From Gonium pectorale (lineage: Eukaryota > Chlorophyta > Chlorophyceae > Chlamydomonadales > Volvocaceae): a DNA stretch of 49,425 nucleotides. Position numbers and translations under genes: made by a program. This document shows, piece by piece, positions 9,906-20,372 of this stretch. The stretch spans positions 1,383,392 through 1,432,816 of the forward strand of contig LSYV01000003.1 in the NCBI GenBank assembly GCA_001584585.1, read 5' to 3'. The notes beneath the pieces are model-generated. The model was given only the letters and a program-made list of their open reading frames with translations. It made no database searches and was not told the origin of the DNA. Every line of letters begins with the position of its first letter. Within the stretch, counting starts at the first letter, position 1.

Positions 9906-12523
9906 TCACTCGTGGATGACCTTCTCCATCTTGCGGAAGAAGCCCGACGAGTCCAGCAGCGGGTTCCACCAGCCGCTCACGATCGAGTAGTTGCCCTCAA
10001 AGGGCGCCTTGTGGTGCGCGCCGTGCTCCCGGCGGCCAATCAGCACGCCGGCGTCCTGCATGCGCGGGCGCACGGGCACACACACCGCACGGCACGCACA
10101 TAGCACACTGTTACATACGCATAGATGGTATACAATACATAGAGCACACACACACACACCGCACCCAGGGGCAATATGAGGAAGCCGCATGAACGGCAGG
10201 ATGTGGGTGTGGGTGCGCGGGGACAGCCAACGGAGCACAGCCGCGCTCAGCACCACTGCCGAAGCGCGCCCGCCGCCTCCCCGGCCTATGCCTTCGCCCT
10301 TCCCCAAGCCACACCGCACACCCTACACACCCGAGCCAACGTCACGACATACCTCCGGCGTCACAGCATCCCAACGTACCCCCGCCCCTCTAGCCCCCTG
10401 CCCCTCCGCCACCCCGTCCCGCCCCTGAGCTCTGCCTCCCACCCCACCCCCGCGCCCCCATTCTCCTCGCCCCACCCCCCACCTGCAGCGCCACCACCGC
10501 CGGGTGCAGCTCGCTCTTCTTCATGTGGCTCCACGCGTGGAACTGCTGGCTCATGCACACCAGGAACAGGAAAGAGGAGGACCAGGCGTTCCAGCCCAGC
10601 GGCATCACAGGGCTCAGCGCCAGCAGGCCGGCGGCAGGGTAGGAGGCGGGGCCGAACACCTGGGGGCGGAGCGCGGCGGTAACGCGGGCGGCGGGTTCAA
10701 ATGGCGGGTTGAGGGGCGGCGGCTGGGCGGCACCTGGGCGGATGGTGCCGACACGGCACACGGGGGTCCACCGTCCCGCGTCACCAGCACGCCGGCGTCA
10801 CCCGCGCGGCGCTCCCCAGTCGAGCCGCGGCGCGCGCCCGGTACCCATCCGCCCCTGTCAACCTGCCACCCGCCAACGCCACCCCGGCGCCCGACACCTC
10901 CCCGCCCCGACGGAGGTTTACTCATTGGCTCCAAACCTGCGACGTGGCCCCCCAGCCCAAAGTCTAAGGCAGGCGTGCGCGCTCTTTGCGACCCTGCCGG
11001 GCCTCGTTGCCGCCTCCCCCGGTCCCGCCAGCCGCCCAGCCCCCCCGCCCCCCGCGCCCACCTGGTGCAGGTTGTTGGCAAACTCGCGCTGCGTGATGGT
11101 CCACGGCCGCTGGTGGTGGCCCTGGAACGCCGCAATCTGGCGGCCGAACACCGGCGTGTTGCCGTCGCCATAGTTGTCCACACCCCAGTGGTAGATGCCT
11201 GTCCGTGAGGCGGGGAGTAACCGGTTACAAACCGCCCTCTCCAGAGGGGTGGGCAGGCGGAGGGGCGATCTGGGTCCGCGGCGGTAAGCCCAACAGTGCG
11301 CAGCGACCGCTAGGCCGGACGTCGCCACCCCCGCTGCCAGCATGCGGCACAGCGCACCGCCGCCGGGCAGTCCCGCAAACCGACCCTCTGCCCGCCTCGG
11401 GGTGTTCAGGACAGCAGGCACGACCTGTTCGGCAGGCACAACCGCACCTCCGCCCGCCACCCATCCACGGGCGCCTTCTAGCTTTCCGCCTCCCCCATAA
11501 TCCACCCGGGTCCTGCCCTACGTGCCCCTGCGCCCCGCCCCATGCGCCCTCCGGGCCGCCCGCACCTGTCCCCAGGTCCGCCAGTATGTACGCCAGCAGC
11601 ACCGCGCCACCAAACACCACCACGTCCTCCGGACCCGCGATCTACTCGGCGGCAGCAGGAGGCCAGGAGGGGACGGGGCGGAGAGGGGGCACGGGGCGGG
11701 TGAACCGTGGGCGCAGTCACAGTGTCATTAGAGCGACGGTTGTGCGGCAGCGCGCCTGCTTGCTTGGGTGGGTGGGTGGGTGGGCGGGTGGGCGGATGGG
11801 TGGGTGGGCGGGTGGGTGGAACATCAAAAGACGCAAGGCAGGAGAGGGGCGTGGAAGCGCAGCCGAACCCGCGCCCACCCTCCCGCCCGCTCGCCCCCAC
11901 CCCCCACACCCAGTCCCCGCGCGCACCTGACGGGTCGCCTGCTCCAGGGTGGCGGCGATCATGGCGATCGACACCCACGTCCACGCGCGCATCTCGGGAG
12001 TCGACTTGAGGTTCTCGCCCTCCTCAATCACCCACTTGGACGAGCCAGGCCGCGCGGCGGACGTCGACGCCTCGGCCGCCAGGTCGGTGGCGCCGTCCGG
12101 GCGCGCCGCGAACGAGCCGCCCGCCTCCGCCTCCGCCCCCGACGGCGCGGCCTCGCGGGTCTCCACGGCGGCTGCCGCGATGATGATGGGCATGCGCGGC
12201 GAGGAGGGCAGCACCACCGGGGCCTCCACCTCCTGAGAGGCAGGGGCGGGGAGGAGGCATTGGTCTGGAGGCAGGGACACGACGCAATGCGTGGAGCGCT
12301 GTGACGGCAGGGTGACGACGCTGGGGCCTGAACTCCTCTGATCCATCTGAGGTATGAACGGGTTCGGTGCTTCTCGTGCGCGCGCTGGCCGGTGCATGGA
12401 CGACACGTTTTCGTGGGTTGCGGGGGTGGTGCAGATGTGCTTCCCTGCGAGAGTCCGCTGGGGGGTGGATTCGATGCCGGCAGTCTCGGGCCACCCCGTT
12501 CCTGCGCCGCTGCGCCTAGGCAT
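9906..12523 (-). CDS. FAD4: FAD4-type plastid lipid desaturase (Kua/TMEM189 family), 5 exons
   Basis: The exons are 12523-11927, 11641-11566, 11198-11062, 10659-10483 and 10055-9906; all phases match (378 aa with this start). Family hallmarks are strong: GIYHWGVDNYGDGNTPVFGR, QGHHQRPWTITQREFANNLH, HAWSH in the fourth exon, and HGAHHKAPFEGNYSIVSGWW near the C-terminus. These His clusters (residues 252-253, 311/315 and 340/343/344) are expected to hold the di-iron centre. Hydrophobic segments lie in exons 1/2 and 4. In Arabidopsis and Chlamydomonas this enzyme makes the delta-3-trans double bond of palmitate in plastid phosphatidylglycerol. The N-terminal 150 residues are Ser/Ala/Arg/Pro-rich and fit a transit region, but the start is uncertain: Met codons at 12397 and 12346, or an unseen upstream exon joined at 12232 (a good acceptor), are possible. 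Intron 1 holds a TGGG microsatellite. Confidence 0.9.
11764..11820 (+). repeat. TGGG/CGGG microsatellite in desaturase intron 1
   Basis: About 57 bp of GGGTGGGTGGGTGGGCGGG-type repeat lies in the intron between 11926 and 11642. On the plus strand it has many G3 runs with one-base loops and could form a G-quadruplex. In the pre-mRNA of the minus-strand gene the tract is C-rich. Confidence 0.85.
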
Positions 12524-13170
12524 GACGGTGGCATGGCGGCTTTCGTCACGTTTCCGTTTTGTCTCCTTACAGCAGCTTGCAAAAGGTCTGAAGGCACCTT
12601 ATGCCGCGGGGTGTCCCCGCAGGGCAACTTGCCCTGTGAGATAGGGACGCTCTTCGGCGTCCTGGGAGATGATGGTTCATGGTTCTTCTTACGCATTTCA
12701 GCCGGCCTTGTTTTGCACACTCCGCATGCCCACCAACTTTATCGTCAGATGAATGCACCCCGCAAAACTGGCGGTTTAGCGCCGATGTCCGTTCACTGCG
12801 TCACAAACATATCTACCTTTGGCGGTGACCTTGCCAGAATTCGAAACCCGTTGCCCGTGCACTGGCACAATGACCACCAACAAAATCATGGTATATGTTG
12901 TTGTGTGGCGTCACCAACACCTCAAGCCAACCCGCACGTTGCCGTACTGTACTGTACACCACTCGCAGCCGGGACCTTCACACAGGCCCTCTGCCCTCAC
13001 CGGGGAGCCGAAGCGAGCCGCCTGCCCTCCTAACCCGCCCGCCTCAACACCGTTTCCTCCTGGGCCGCCCTTCCTCTCTGTCTGCTGCCTCCTCCGGCTC
13101 CCGCTTCTCCGCCCCTCCCCTGCGTCTCCATCCCTGACCCTTTGGTTAAACCCGACCCAATCTTGAGAGT
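12524..13170. other. Space between two minus-strand genes
   Basis: This holds the 3' untranslated region of the gene ending at 13171 and the promoter, possibly also a first exon, of the desaturase gene. A minus-strand TGTAA lies at 12571-12567 and could be a poly(A) signal. The near-palindrome GCCGTACTGTACTGTAC lies at 12941-12957. I found no upstream exon with convincing transit-peptide features and correct phase. Confidence 0.4.
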
Positions 13171-14214
13171 CTAGATGGCTCCGATCAGCTTGGAGCTAAC
13201 CGCCAGGATTGCCACAACAATACAGATCCACAGGAAGTAGTTCGACGACATGGCCTGCGGCAGACCGGCACCGGGAGGCGCCGGCAGCGCGGCGACAGCA
13301 AGAGCACAAAATGCCGTCAGTACAGTACAGCAGTATGGCGCTCCAGCGGAGCATACTGCAACCCTCGCTCCTCGCCTACACCCCGGCCTTACGCCATACA
13401 CACCATCCTGTTGCAGCCTATGAGAGGTGCCCCGGAAAACCACAAACGCACGACTCAGCGAAATATGGCACGGGCATGGGCGGAAGCATGAGGGAAAAGG
13501 TTGCAACGGACCATGGACCCCGAGCCGGTGCCAAAGGAGTGGATGGCGTCCATGAATGGCTGACCCGGTACGTTGGTACGTTTAGGACTTTATTGCACGG
13601 TTTTTCCCATCACCCGCAGGCCATTTTGCGGTATGCTTGGCGCTTCGAGGCTCAGCGTAGTTTTGAGTTCGGCGTTTGGGGTTCAGCGCGAGGTCCTGCG
13701 CCACCAACCCAGTCCCATCCCTGTTGCGAGCGAGCAGCCGCGCTTGCGGTGCTCCTTAGGTGCAAGTGTTCAATCGCTTACCCTATTCTCAGCGCCGCCC
13801 AGACCAGTGTACTCCGCGCGCAACCGGGCCTTCATTTCCTTGCTCAGGTTGCCCGGCCGTGGTCGCTGCGAATCATACCGAAAAATAGAAGCGTCAATGT
13901 AGTGCACACATTGCAATATAGCTTGAGCACGTCCCGTCCAGACGTCCAGCACGGCGCGCGGCAGGCCACACGTCGACCCAGCTCACCATGGGTGGGGCGT
14001 CCGCATCGACGTAGAGGCCGTCCGACTGCTTCCTCGCTGTCGGAGCACCGGGCACGGTAACCTCAGAGTCGCCTTCCCTAAACTCGCGAGTCACCTTGGC
14101 CCCGCCCGTAGGAGGCTCGGCGCGAGCCAGCACGAGCCGCAGAGGACGCGCCGGCAGGGCAGCCGTGCCCATGGCACACGGCACCCGCGTGGAAGCACGG
14201 CTCACGAGGGCCAT
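13171..14214 (-). CDS. Small plastid-targeted protein with one C-terminal membrane helix (3 exons, 131 aa)
   Basis: The exons are 14214-13987, 13865-13782 and 13254-13171, all phase 0. The first 30 or so residues (MALVSRASTRVPCAMGTAAL and on) are rich in Ala, Arg, Ser and Val with no acidic residue and fit a chloroplast transit peptide. A charged middle part contains SDGLYVDADAPPM. The short second exon reads LSKEMKARLRAEYTGLGGAE, and the third is SSNYFLWICIVVAILAVSS, one membrane helix ending KLIGAI. The linked SKEM..LR.EY.GLGG motif followed by a helix looks like a conserved green-lineage plastid protein, but I cannot name the family. The gene is divergent from the permease gene at 14566. 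Confidence 0.7.
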
Positions 14215-14565
14215 TGTTGAGGGTTAACCTTGCACCGGCTTGCACACTGTAGTTTAGTTACGCGTAAAACGTCAGATATCCCTCTGGTACTGTACTGAAC
14301 AGCTATGAGTGGCTGGGGGGGCTTTTGCAAATCAACTGGTTTCGGGGAATAGTACTACAGAATGGAGCGCGTTGCGTTCCCGGAGCTTTGCGCACCATGG
14401 AAGCTAGACTCGAGCGTTTACGTTTGGTCTATCGCTAACGGCGGGCCATCCCATCGCTGTTCACTGTACATGGTCTCGTCTCGTAGCACCAAACCCCAAT
14501 GCAGCGCCATTTAAGGCTATGTTAGCTACGTTACGGTAGCGGTAGGTGCGGATCTACACAGCAGC
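14215..14565. promoter_or_regulatory. Divergent intergenic region (probable bidirectional promoter)
   Basis: 351 bp separate the start codons of the minus-strand plastid protein gene and the plus-strand permease gene, so both promoters must lie here or overlap. It is less GC-rich than its surroundings. It contains GGTACTGTACTG at 14286-14297, a CCAAT at about 14494 and a TTTAAGG string near 14508. No canonical TATA box is seen for either gene. Confidence 0.6.
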
Positions 14566-17500
14566 ATGTCGGTGCCGGACGTGCCGCCCGGTCCCGGGCC
14601 ATCACCCTCGCCACCACCGGTGCCGGACGCCGCGGGCGGCACCATACCCCTCTCCCCCATCGCGGTCGCACTTTCTGCGGCTGTGCTGGTGGTGAATGCG
14701 TTCATCTCGCTGCGCTTCAAGCTGGGGCTGCATGTGCAGCTCGTTGTGGCGTCCGTGAGGTGGGGGCCTTGGCACTGTTGGCTGTTGTACATGTGTAATG
14801 TGTGCTCGAACAGTCCTGCCAGAGGGCAGTGAGCAAAATAACCTACTGTTGGCTGTGGGTGTAGGGGGGTGGGGTGTCTGTGGGGTGCGGAAGTTCCTGG
14901 GCATACAGGAAGGGAACGTACCCTCTGCTGGTGGCTTCATGAGAGTGAGGGCATCTCAGCGCCGGCCTTGTGGGGCACTCGTGGGACGTCTTCTGCGCAG
15001 GCCGGTTGGGCGTTGGCGACACGCGACGCGGCGCGGCGTACATGCCCGTTACCTTGCGGCGCGGATAGCACAGCTTAAGCATGATGCAGCCATCCCGTGG
15101 GTTATGCCCCGCGGAGGGGAGAAGCGTGCGGCGCCATGGCCTGACCGGGGGAGCTTCGGCCCGGTGCGCTTGACATAAGCGCAGGCTGGTGTCGGCGCGC
15201 ACGGGCGTCCGGGTATGAGGCCCGCACTCCGCGCCGCCCCACCCCACCGACGATGCCCTGCGCTCTGCTCCATCCGGCCCTCCCCCTGCCGGCCCCCGCC
15301 CCCTTCTCCCCCCAGAATGGTCGTGCAGCTGTCCATCCTGGGATACGTGCTCGTCCCGATCTTCTCGTACGACAGGTGGTGGCTGGTGCTGCTGTACGCG
15401 CTTTTCATGCTCATGATCGCCTCCCTGGAGGCGGTGCAGCGGCCGGGGCACACGTTCCAGGTGGGAGCGCAGGCGGGGGCGGGGGGCGCAGCGGGAGGCG
15501 CCGAACCGCAGAGGGCCTCCGGTCGTCTTGAACGCCAAAGGTCCCTACGCACATTCCCACGGGGCGGGTGGTGGTCCATGGGTCGCCCAAGGGTGGCGAG
15601 TCGGTAACGGTAAGCTCGCCCACCCCAACTCGCCACCCCGCCAAGCCCCGTCCGTCCGCACCTGCCCGTGCGCACCCTCCCGTGCGCCCACCCCCTGCAC
15701 CTGCCCGCGCTCTCCCCCCTCCGCGCCCCAGGGCATGCTGGCCAACACGGCGCTGGCGATGGCCTCCTCCTCGGGGCTGCTGCTGACGTACGTGGTGCTG
15801 GTGGTGCTGGCGCTGCGGCCGGTGTGGGACGCGCAGTACACCATACCGCTGCTGGGCATGCTGCTGGGGAACGCCACCAGCGCCGTCAGCGTGGGCCTGT
15901 CCACCCTGCTGGAGGACCTGGCAGCTAGTGAGGCGGGCGGCTCGGCATGAAGGGGAACACGGGAGAAGGGTTGCCCCGCTTCTCGTCGGGTCCAGGGATG
16001 GGGCTGTCGTTCACTTCTCCCTGCACAACCCGCTGCCTCGCCAGGTGGCGCACCCCACCCGACAGCCGCTCACCCCGGCCCCCTGGGACGGTGTGACGGA
16101 GGGGCTTTTCATTACTTAGGCTCGGTGGTTCGGGATGGCATACACCTCAGGCATCTTTAGTAAGGACACCTTTCCACCCTCTGCCCCCGTCCTGGCCTCC
16201 GCCTTCACCCCTCTTCCACATACCCACTCGGGCCCCCAGACAAGGCTGTGGTGGAGCATCTGCTGGCCCTGGGCGCCAACCGCTACGAGGCCACGGACGC
16301 GGCGGTGCGGAGGGCGCTCAAGGCAGGTGCAGGGCGCAGAGTGCAGGGAGGGTTTAGGAGCGGAGGGAGGAGGAGCGGAAGGCGTTCTTGATAGAGCGCA
16401 TATCATCCCGAACCGTCGGAAGTAAAGTAATGAAAGGCTCCCTGCGTCCCCGGGGGGCGGGGGGGCCATGATCAGCGAGCTGTAAGGACGCTGACGCCCT
16501 GTTGGCGCTGACTCTACAGTAGGCTTGGTAGAGGAAGGCACTGCGCTGCCTTAGGGTGGCGGTGCATCGGACGCAACGAAGGCTCCCTCCAACGTGTCCT
16601 CTCAAAACCCTCCTCTCCCGCCTCGGCGCCCGCGGCTGCAGGTGTCCATGACTCCACTGCTCAACCAGATGAGCGTCATGGGGGTGGTGTCCATACCGGG
16701 TGGGGCTCGTGGCCGGCGGACGGACGGACGGTCGGGTTAGGTCGGGAGCAGGCGAGGGCGTCTGAAGATTAGCAACCACGAACCGCGATAGGACAGTGAA
16801 GCCAATGCCACATTTTGGGGGTTGCGTGCCAGGCGTGACAAGCTTGGGAGCGGCATGGCGCTGGAAAGGGCGCGCACAAGAGGAACGCGTTCCCGGGGCG
16901 GGAAGCCATGGCTGCGGGCGGGGCGTGCGCGCCAGCGGACGTGCCCAAGGCGCACCCGCATTGCGACAACGGCAACCCGAGCCCTGCCACTTGCAGGCGC
17001 AATGTCTGCGTGAGCGATAGCCACGACCGTGCCGTGGCTTGCATAGACCCTCATCCAAGCGTCCCACCTGCCCGCTGCTGTGTCCTCCACCTACCCCCGC
17101 AGGCATGATGACGGGCCAGATCCTGGCGGGAGGCGACCCGGCGCAGGTGGGGGCGAGGTCGGCAGCAGGCTGCGCTTGGTATGTAAGGAAAACGGTGTGG
17201 GTGTCGTGTCCCGAGACAGGAAGGCCGGCTGGTTCCGGGCTCGGCAGCGACAGCACTCGGCAACTGGCGCCTCCCGGCGATGGCGGCGGCGCTGTTCCCC
17301 TCACCCCTCGCCGGCCACAGTCACGCCCGTCCATCCGCACGTCAGCCAACCCTGTGTAGGCAAGCGCACGCAAGAGCACTGGCACCTCCTCTGCCTGGCT
17401 CCTCATCGGCACCATCAGCCCCCCAACCTGCACACCCTCGAATCCCCACCCCCACCCGCAGGCTGCCCGCTACCAAATGGTCATCATGTTCGGTGAGAGC

Positions 17501-19157
17501 CGAGCGTGGAGGGCGGGGAGGGCAGGCCGAGGGGCAGGGCGGCAGGGGCTGGAGCAGGGGCGCGGGCTGGTCCGCGGCTACCGCAGGCGGGTGTGAGCCC
17601 TTGTGTCGTTGTGTGTGGCGGCGGCCCGGCGGAGGGGGGCGCAGGAAGCTCGGCAGCTTGCCCGCGTGGCGGCACGAGGGCCTAACCCAGCACACAGCGT
17701 GCTCATGCCCTCTCCCCTCTGGGCCATCCCTGCGCTAAACATGCTCCCCCCCTCCAAACCCAAACCCAGACCCTCTAACCCGCCCCCCCCCCCAACTGAG
17801 CGTCGGCCTCATGCCTGCCGCCGCAACCAGCACTCCCGGTCCGCCACGCCGCCCCGTCCGTAGGGCCCTGGTACGCCCCTTCGCCAGCCCCATCCTGCCT
17901 CGCGCTCTCCCCGTCAACCATCTTCAACCTCTCGGCCTCACAGGTCACCGAGAACAACGCCAGGGCCGCCGCAAGATCATCGACCCATATTCAGATCCGG
18001 CGCCACACGTAGGACCCGTTTCCCGCCTTCACCGCCCCCGCACCCAAGCCCCTTGCCTGCCCGCCGCCCCCGGCCCCTTCCGCTGTGCAGTGATCGGCGC
18101 CGCCACCTGCCTGGCCTCCGTCATCTCGGTCTATCTGGCCGTGCTGCACCTCATGGACGCTACGCACACCTTCCGGCCCGACCGCCTGTTGCGGCGGCAG
18201 CAGGCAGGCGCAGGCGCCTTCGACCGCGCGGCGTGGCTGGCGGCGGTCCGACGAGGCTGGGCCACGGTGCGACGCAAGGGCGCGGCGCTGGGCGGCTGCC
18301 TGGCGGCGGCGTGCTGCTGCTGCTGCTGCTTGCCATCTGCGCCGCGGCGGCGGCCGAGAGCCGGCTCCGCCGGGGCTGACGGCGCCGGGGCGGCGTTGCT
18401 GCTGCCTGGCGGCGGCGATGGCGGCAGCGACGCCACAGGGAACGTCGCAGGCGGGGATGCCGCCGCGTCACCCTTCGCTGCCGCCGCCGCCGCGGCGCCG
18501 CCGCCGCGGCGGTGGGGGCTCGGAAGTGGCAAGTGGCCCTGGTCGCTCGGCCGTTCCGGAGCGAGACCGGGACCACTACCGGGCGCGCATTCGGGTACGC
18601 CGCCACACACGGGAGGCAGTCTGCCGTACGGACAACAAGCCTTCGGGCCGTACTCTGTGTCACACACCCAGGAGCGACTAATGAGCGCCGACAGTGCCAC
18701 TTCAAGTTTGCTGACGGCGGGGCTGGACGGCGGCGTCGTGTCACCGACCTCGCCTCGCCTGCTTTCGGCCGAGGCCCTGGTTTTCGGGCGGGAGCAGGCC
18801 GCCGGGTCGGTCCACACAGAAGGCTTTGGGGAGGATGAGCTCCCGGTCAGTAGCGGCGCCGGTGGTGGCCTGACGGCGGTGGCGGAGGAGGGCCCCGCTG
18901 CGGCGGCGCAGCCACTACTTGGCCAGGTGCAGGCTTCTAGCAGCGGGGCCGGCGGTAAGGGCAGCGGCGGTAGCGGTGGTGTGGTTGGGAGCAGTGTGGC
19001 GGCGGTGGCGGCTGTTGGCGGGTGGCTCGGGAGTACGGCCAGCGTGGGCTGGGGCGCCGCATGGGACGCGGTGGGCAGATGGCGAGGAGGCACGCAGGCA
19101 GCAGGGTCGGGAGTGGGAGGGGGAGGGGCGATCCGGAGTGCGTACCAGCAGCTGTGA
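14566..19157 (+). CDS. ALS3/STAR2/FetB (UPF0014)-type membrane permease with long C-terminal extension, 8 exons
   Basis: The exons are 14566-14759, 15316-15460, 15732-15927, 16240-16322, 16642-16699, 17103-17146, 17462-17492 and 18091-19157, predicting 605 aa. The first 275 residues match the whole UPF0014 family: about seven hydrophobic helices, GMLLGNATSAVSVGLS (about 153-168), and the signature SIPGMMTGQILAGGDPAQAA and RYQMVIMF split over three exons. Bacterial FetB exports iron together with the ATPase FetA. Plant ALS3/STAR2 pairs with STAR1 and gives aluminium tolerance. No ATPase gene is in the window. The intron after AVRRALK seems to use a GC donor at 16323. Unlike the roughly 270-residue family norm, the last exon stays open for about 330 more residues, Gly/Ala/Ser-rich and including a run of six Cys. 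The metal substrate and membrane are not known. Confidence 0.9.
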
Positions 19158-19856
19158 GTGAAAGCGCGGCAGCTGGGTGCAGTCTAGGGAGTTGCGTGTC
19201 AACGCCCGGCCCGTCTCTATTGAAGGCCGACCTGAGAAGGACGCCGTCAGTTGCCCGGCTGAGTATGAGGATTATGGACCATGGGTTATCGGATTCCCAC
19301 GTGCCTGTGCGGGGAGGTTCAGAGGATGACGAGGCGATCAAATGGTGGTAGGGGCGAGATAGAGTGGGCAAGCACGGAGGAGCACGGCGGCCAGACACAA
19401 GGTGTACGTTTGTCGGGTATATACTGTATTTTGCAACGGAGCCAGAGCGACAACTTCACGGTTTCGCAAGATCCACCGAAAAGCTGACGGCCGCTGTCAT
19501 TGACACAAGAGCTGGAAATGACCTGAACACCACCTCAACAATCAAACAATTACAGTACTGTATAGGATACATGTATCGTAAGACTTTGCTCGACTAGCTC
19601 TCGAACTTGACTTTGACCTGAGACAGATGTCCCTCAACAAGGTTCCGTCGATGGCTCCACTGAGAGAGGGCTTGCTTCGAAGCACGGCTCACAATAGGGA
19701 TTGCCAACAAGAAAACAGGCTGCCTGGCGCACCTTCCGACGCACAAAAACCATCTCTTCAAGCTAGGCTGCAAGGTACGCTGCATGACACATAGTGCCAA
19801 AACAAGGAAGCTCTGTGGCTTGTTTAGCAGCTCCTTGACACTGGTCAGCAAGGCAT
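19158..19856. other. 3' flank of the permease gene, no supported gene
   Basis: This is AT-richer than the coding regions. It probably contains the permease 3' untranslated region. A near-palindromic ACAGTACTGTAT lies at about 19552-19563, within the AT-rich segment 19530-19600. I see nothing else. Confidence 0.4.
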
Positions 19857-20372
19857 GTGCCATGCCCTCCTTTCCCCAAGCGCCCCCTGGCATCCGTGAC
19901 TGGAAGACCTTCACTGAACGCAGCAAGTGCCAGAAGTTGCAGTCTCGCCACCGCCCCCCTCCCTCCCGCAGGTACCCTTCGCGCGCCGTTTAGCAGTGCG
20001 ACCCAGCAGCAGCACTTCGTCGCCGATACCGCAGGGCGGCAGCTCCCTCGCTTAGGCAGCATCGCGGGCGCCAGCCACGGCCCCACCGCCACCAGCGGCG
20101 TGAGCAGCGCCGTCAGCTGGTCCGCCATTTGCAGTGAGGCGCGCGCCGAGGCTGAGCGCAAGCGCGGCGTCCACGTGGTAATTGACGACTACGATCCCCT
20201 GAAGCAATGGCTAATCAAGGATATTCACCAGCGGGCCAAGGCAAAGCAGGCAGCGGCGGCGGAAGCCAGGAAGAAGGCGGCGGCAGCAGGCGTTGGGTCC
20301 CACCATGACAGAGCTGGCGCAGCAGAGGGCGAGGGCGCTGGCGCCGTCACCGGCGCCGCCATACCGCGCTAA
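19857..20372 (+). CDS. Hypothetical protein exon, Ala/Lys-rich C-terminus
   Basis: This is an open frame of 171 codons ending in TAA. The right half has the codon use of real genes here and reads WSAICSEARAEAERKRGVHV, then VIDDYDPLKQWLIKDIHQRA and a Lys/Ala-rich helix (AKAKQAAAAEARKKAAAAG). The left part is weaker. A good acceptor at 19969-19970 (CTCCCGCAG before GTACCC) suggests that the true exon starts at 19971 with one base carried from an upstream exon that I cannot find. I do not recognise the family. The opposite strand is also open but looks like a shadow. Confidence 0.4.
   Translation: MPCPPFPKRPLASVTGRPSLNAASARSCSLATAPLPPAGTLRAPFSSATQQQHFVADTAGRQLPRLGSIAGASHGPTATSGVSSAVSWSAICSEARAEAERKRGVHVVIDDYDPLKQWLIKDIHQRAKAKQAAAAEARKKAAAAGVGSHHDRAGAAEGEGAGAVTGAAIPR

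Noticed and set aside
11927..14214. Joining the transit peptide at 14214 to the FAD4 exons as one gene
   Set aside because: The exon at 13254-13171 continues the small protein in phase and ends in a stop codon after a membrane helix, so these are two genes.
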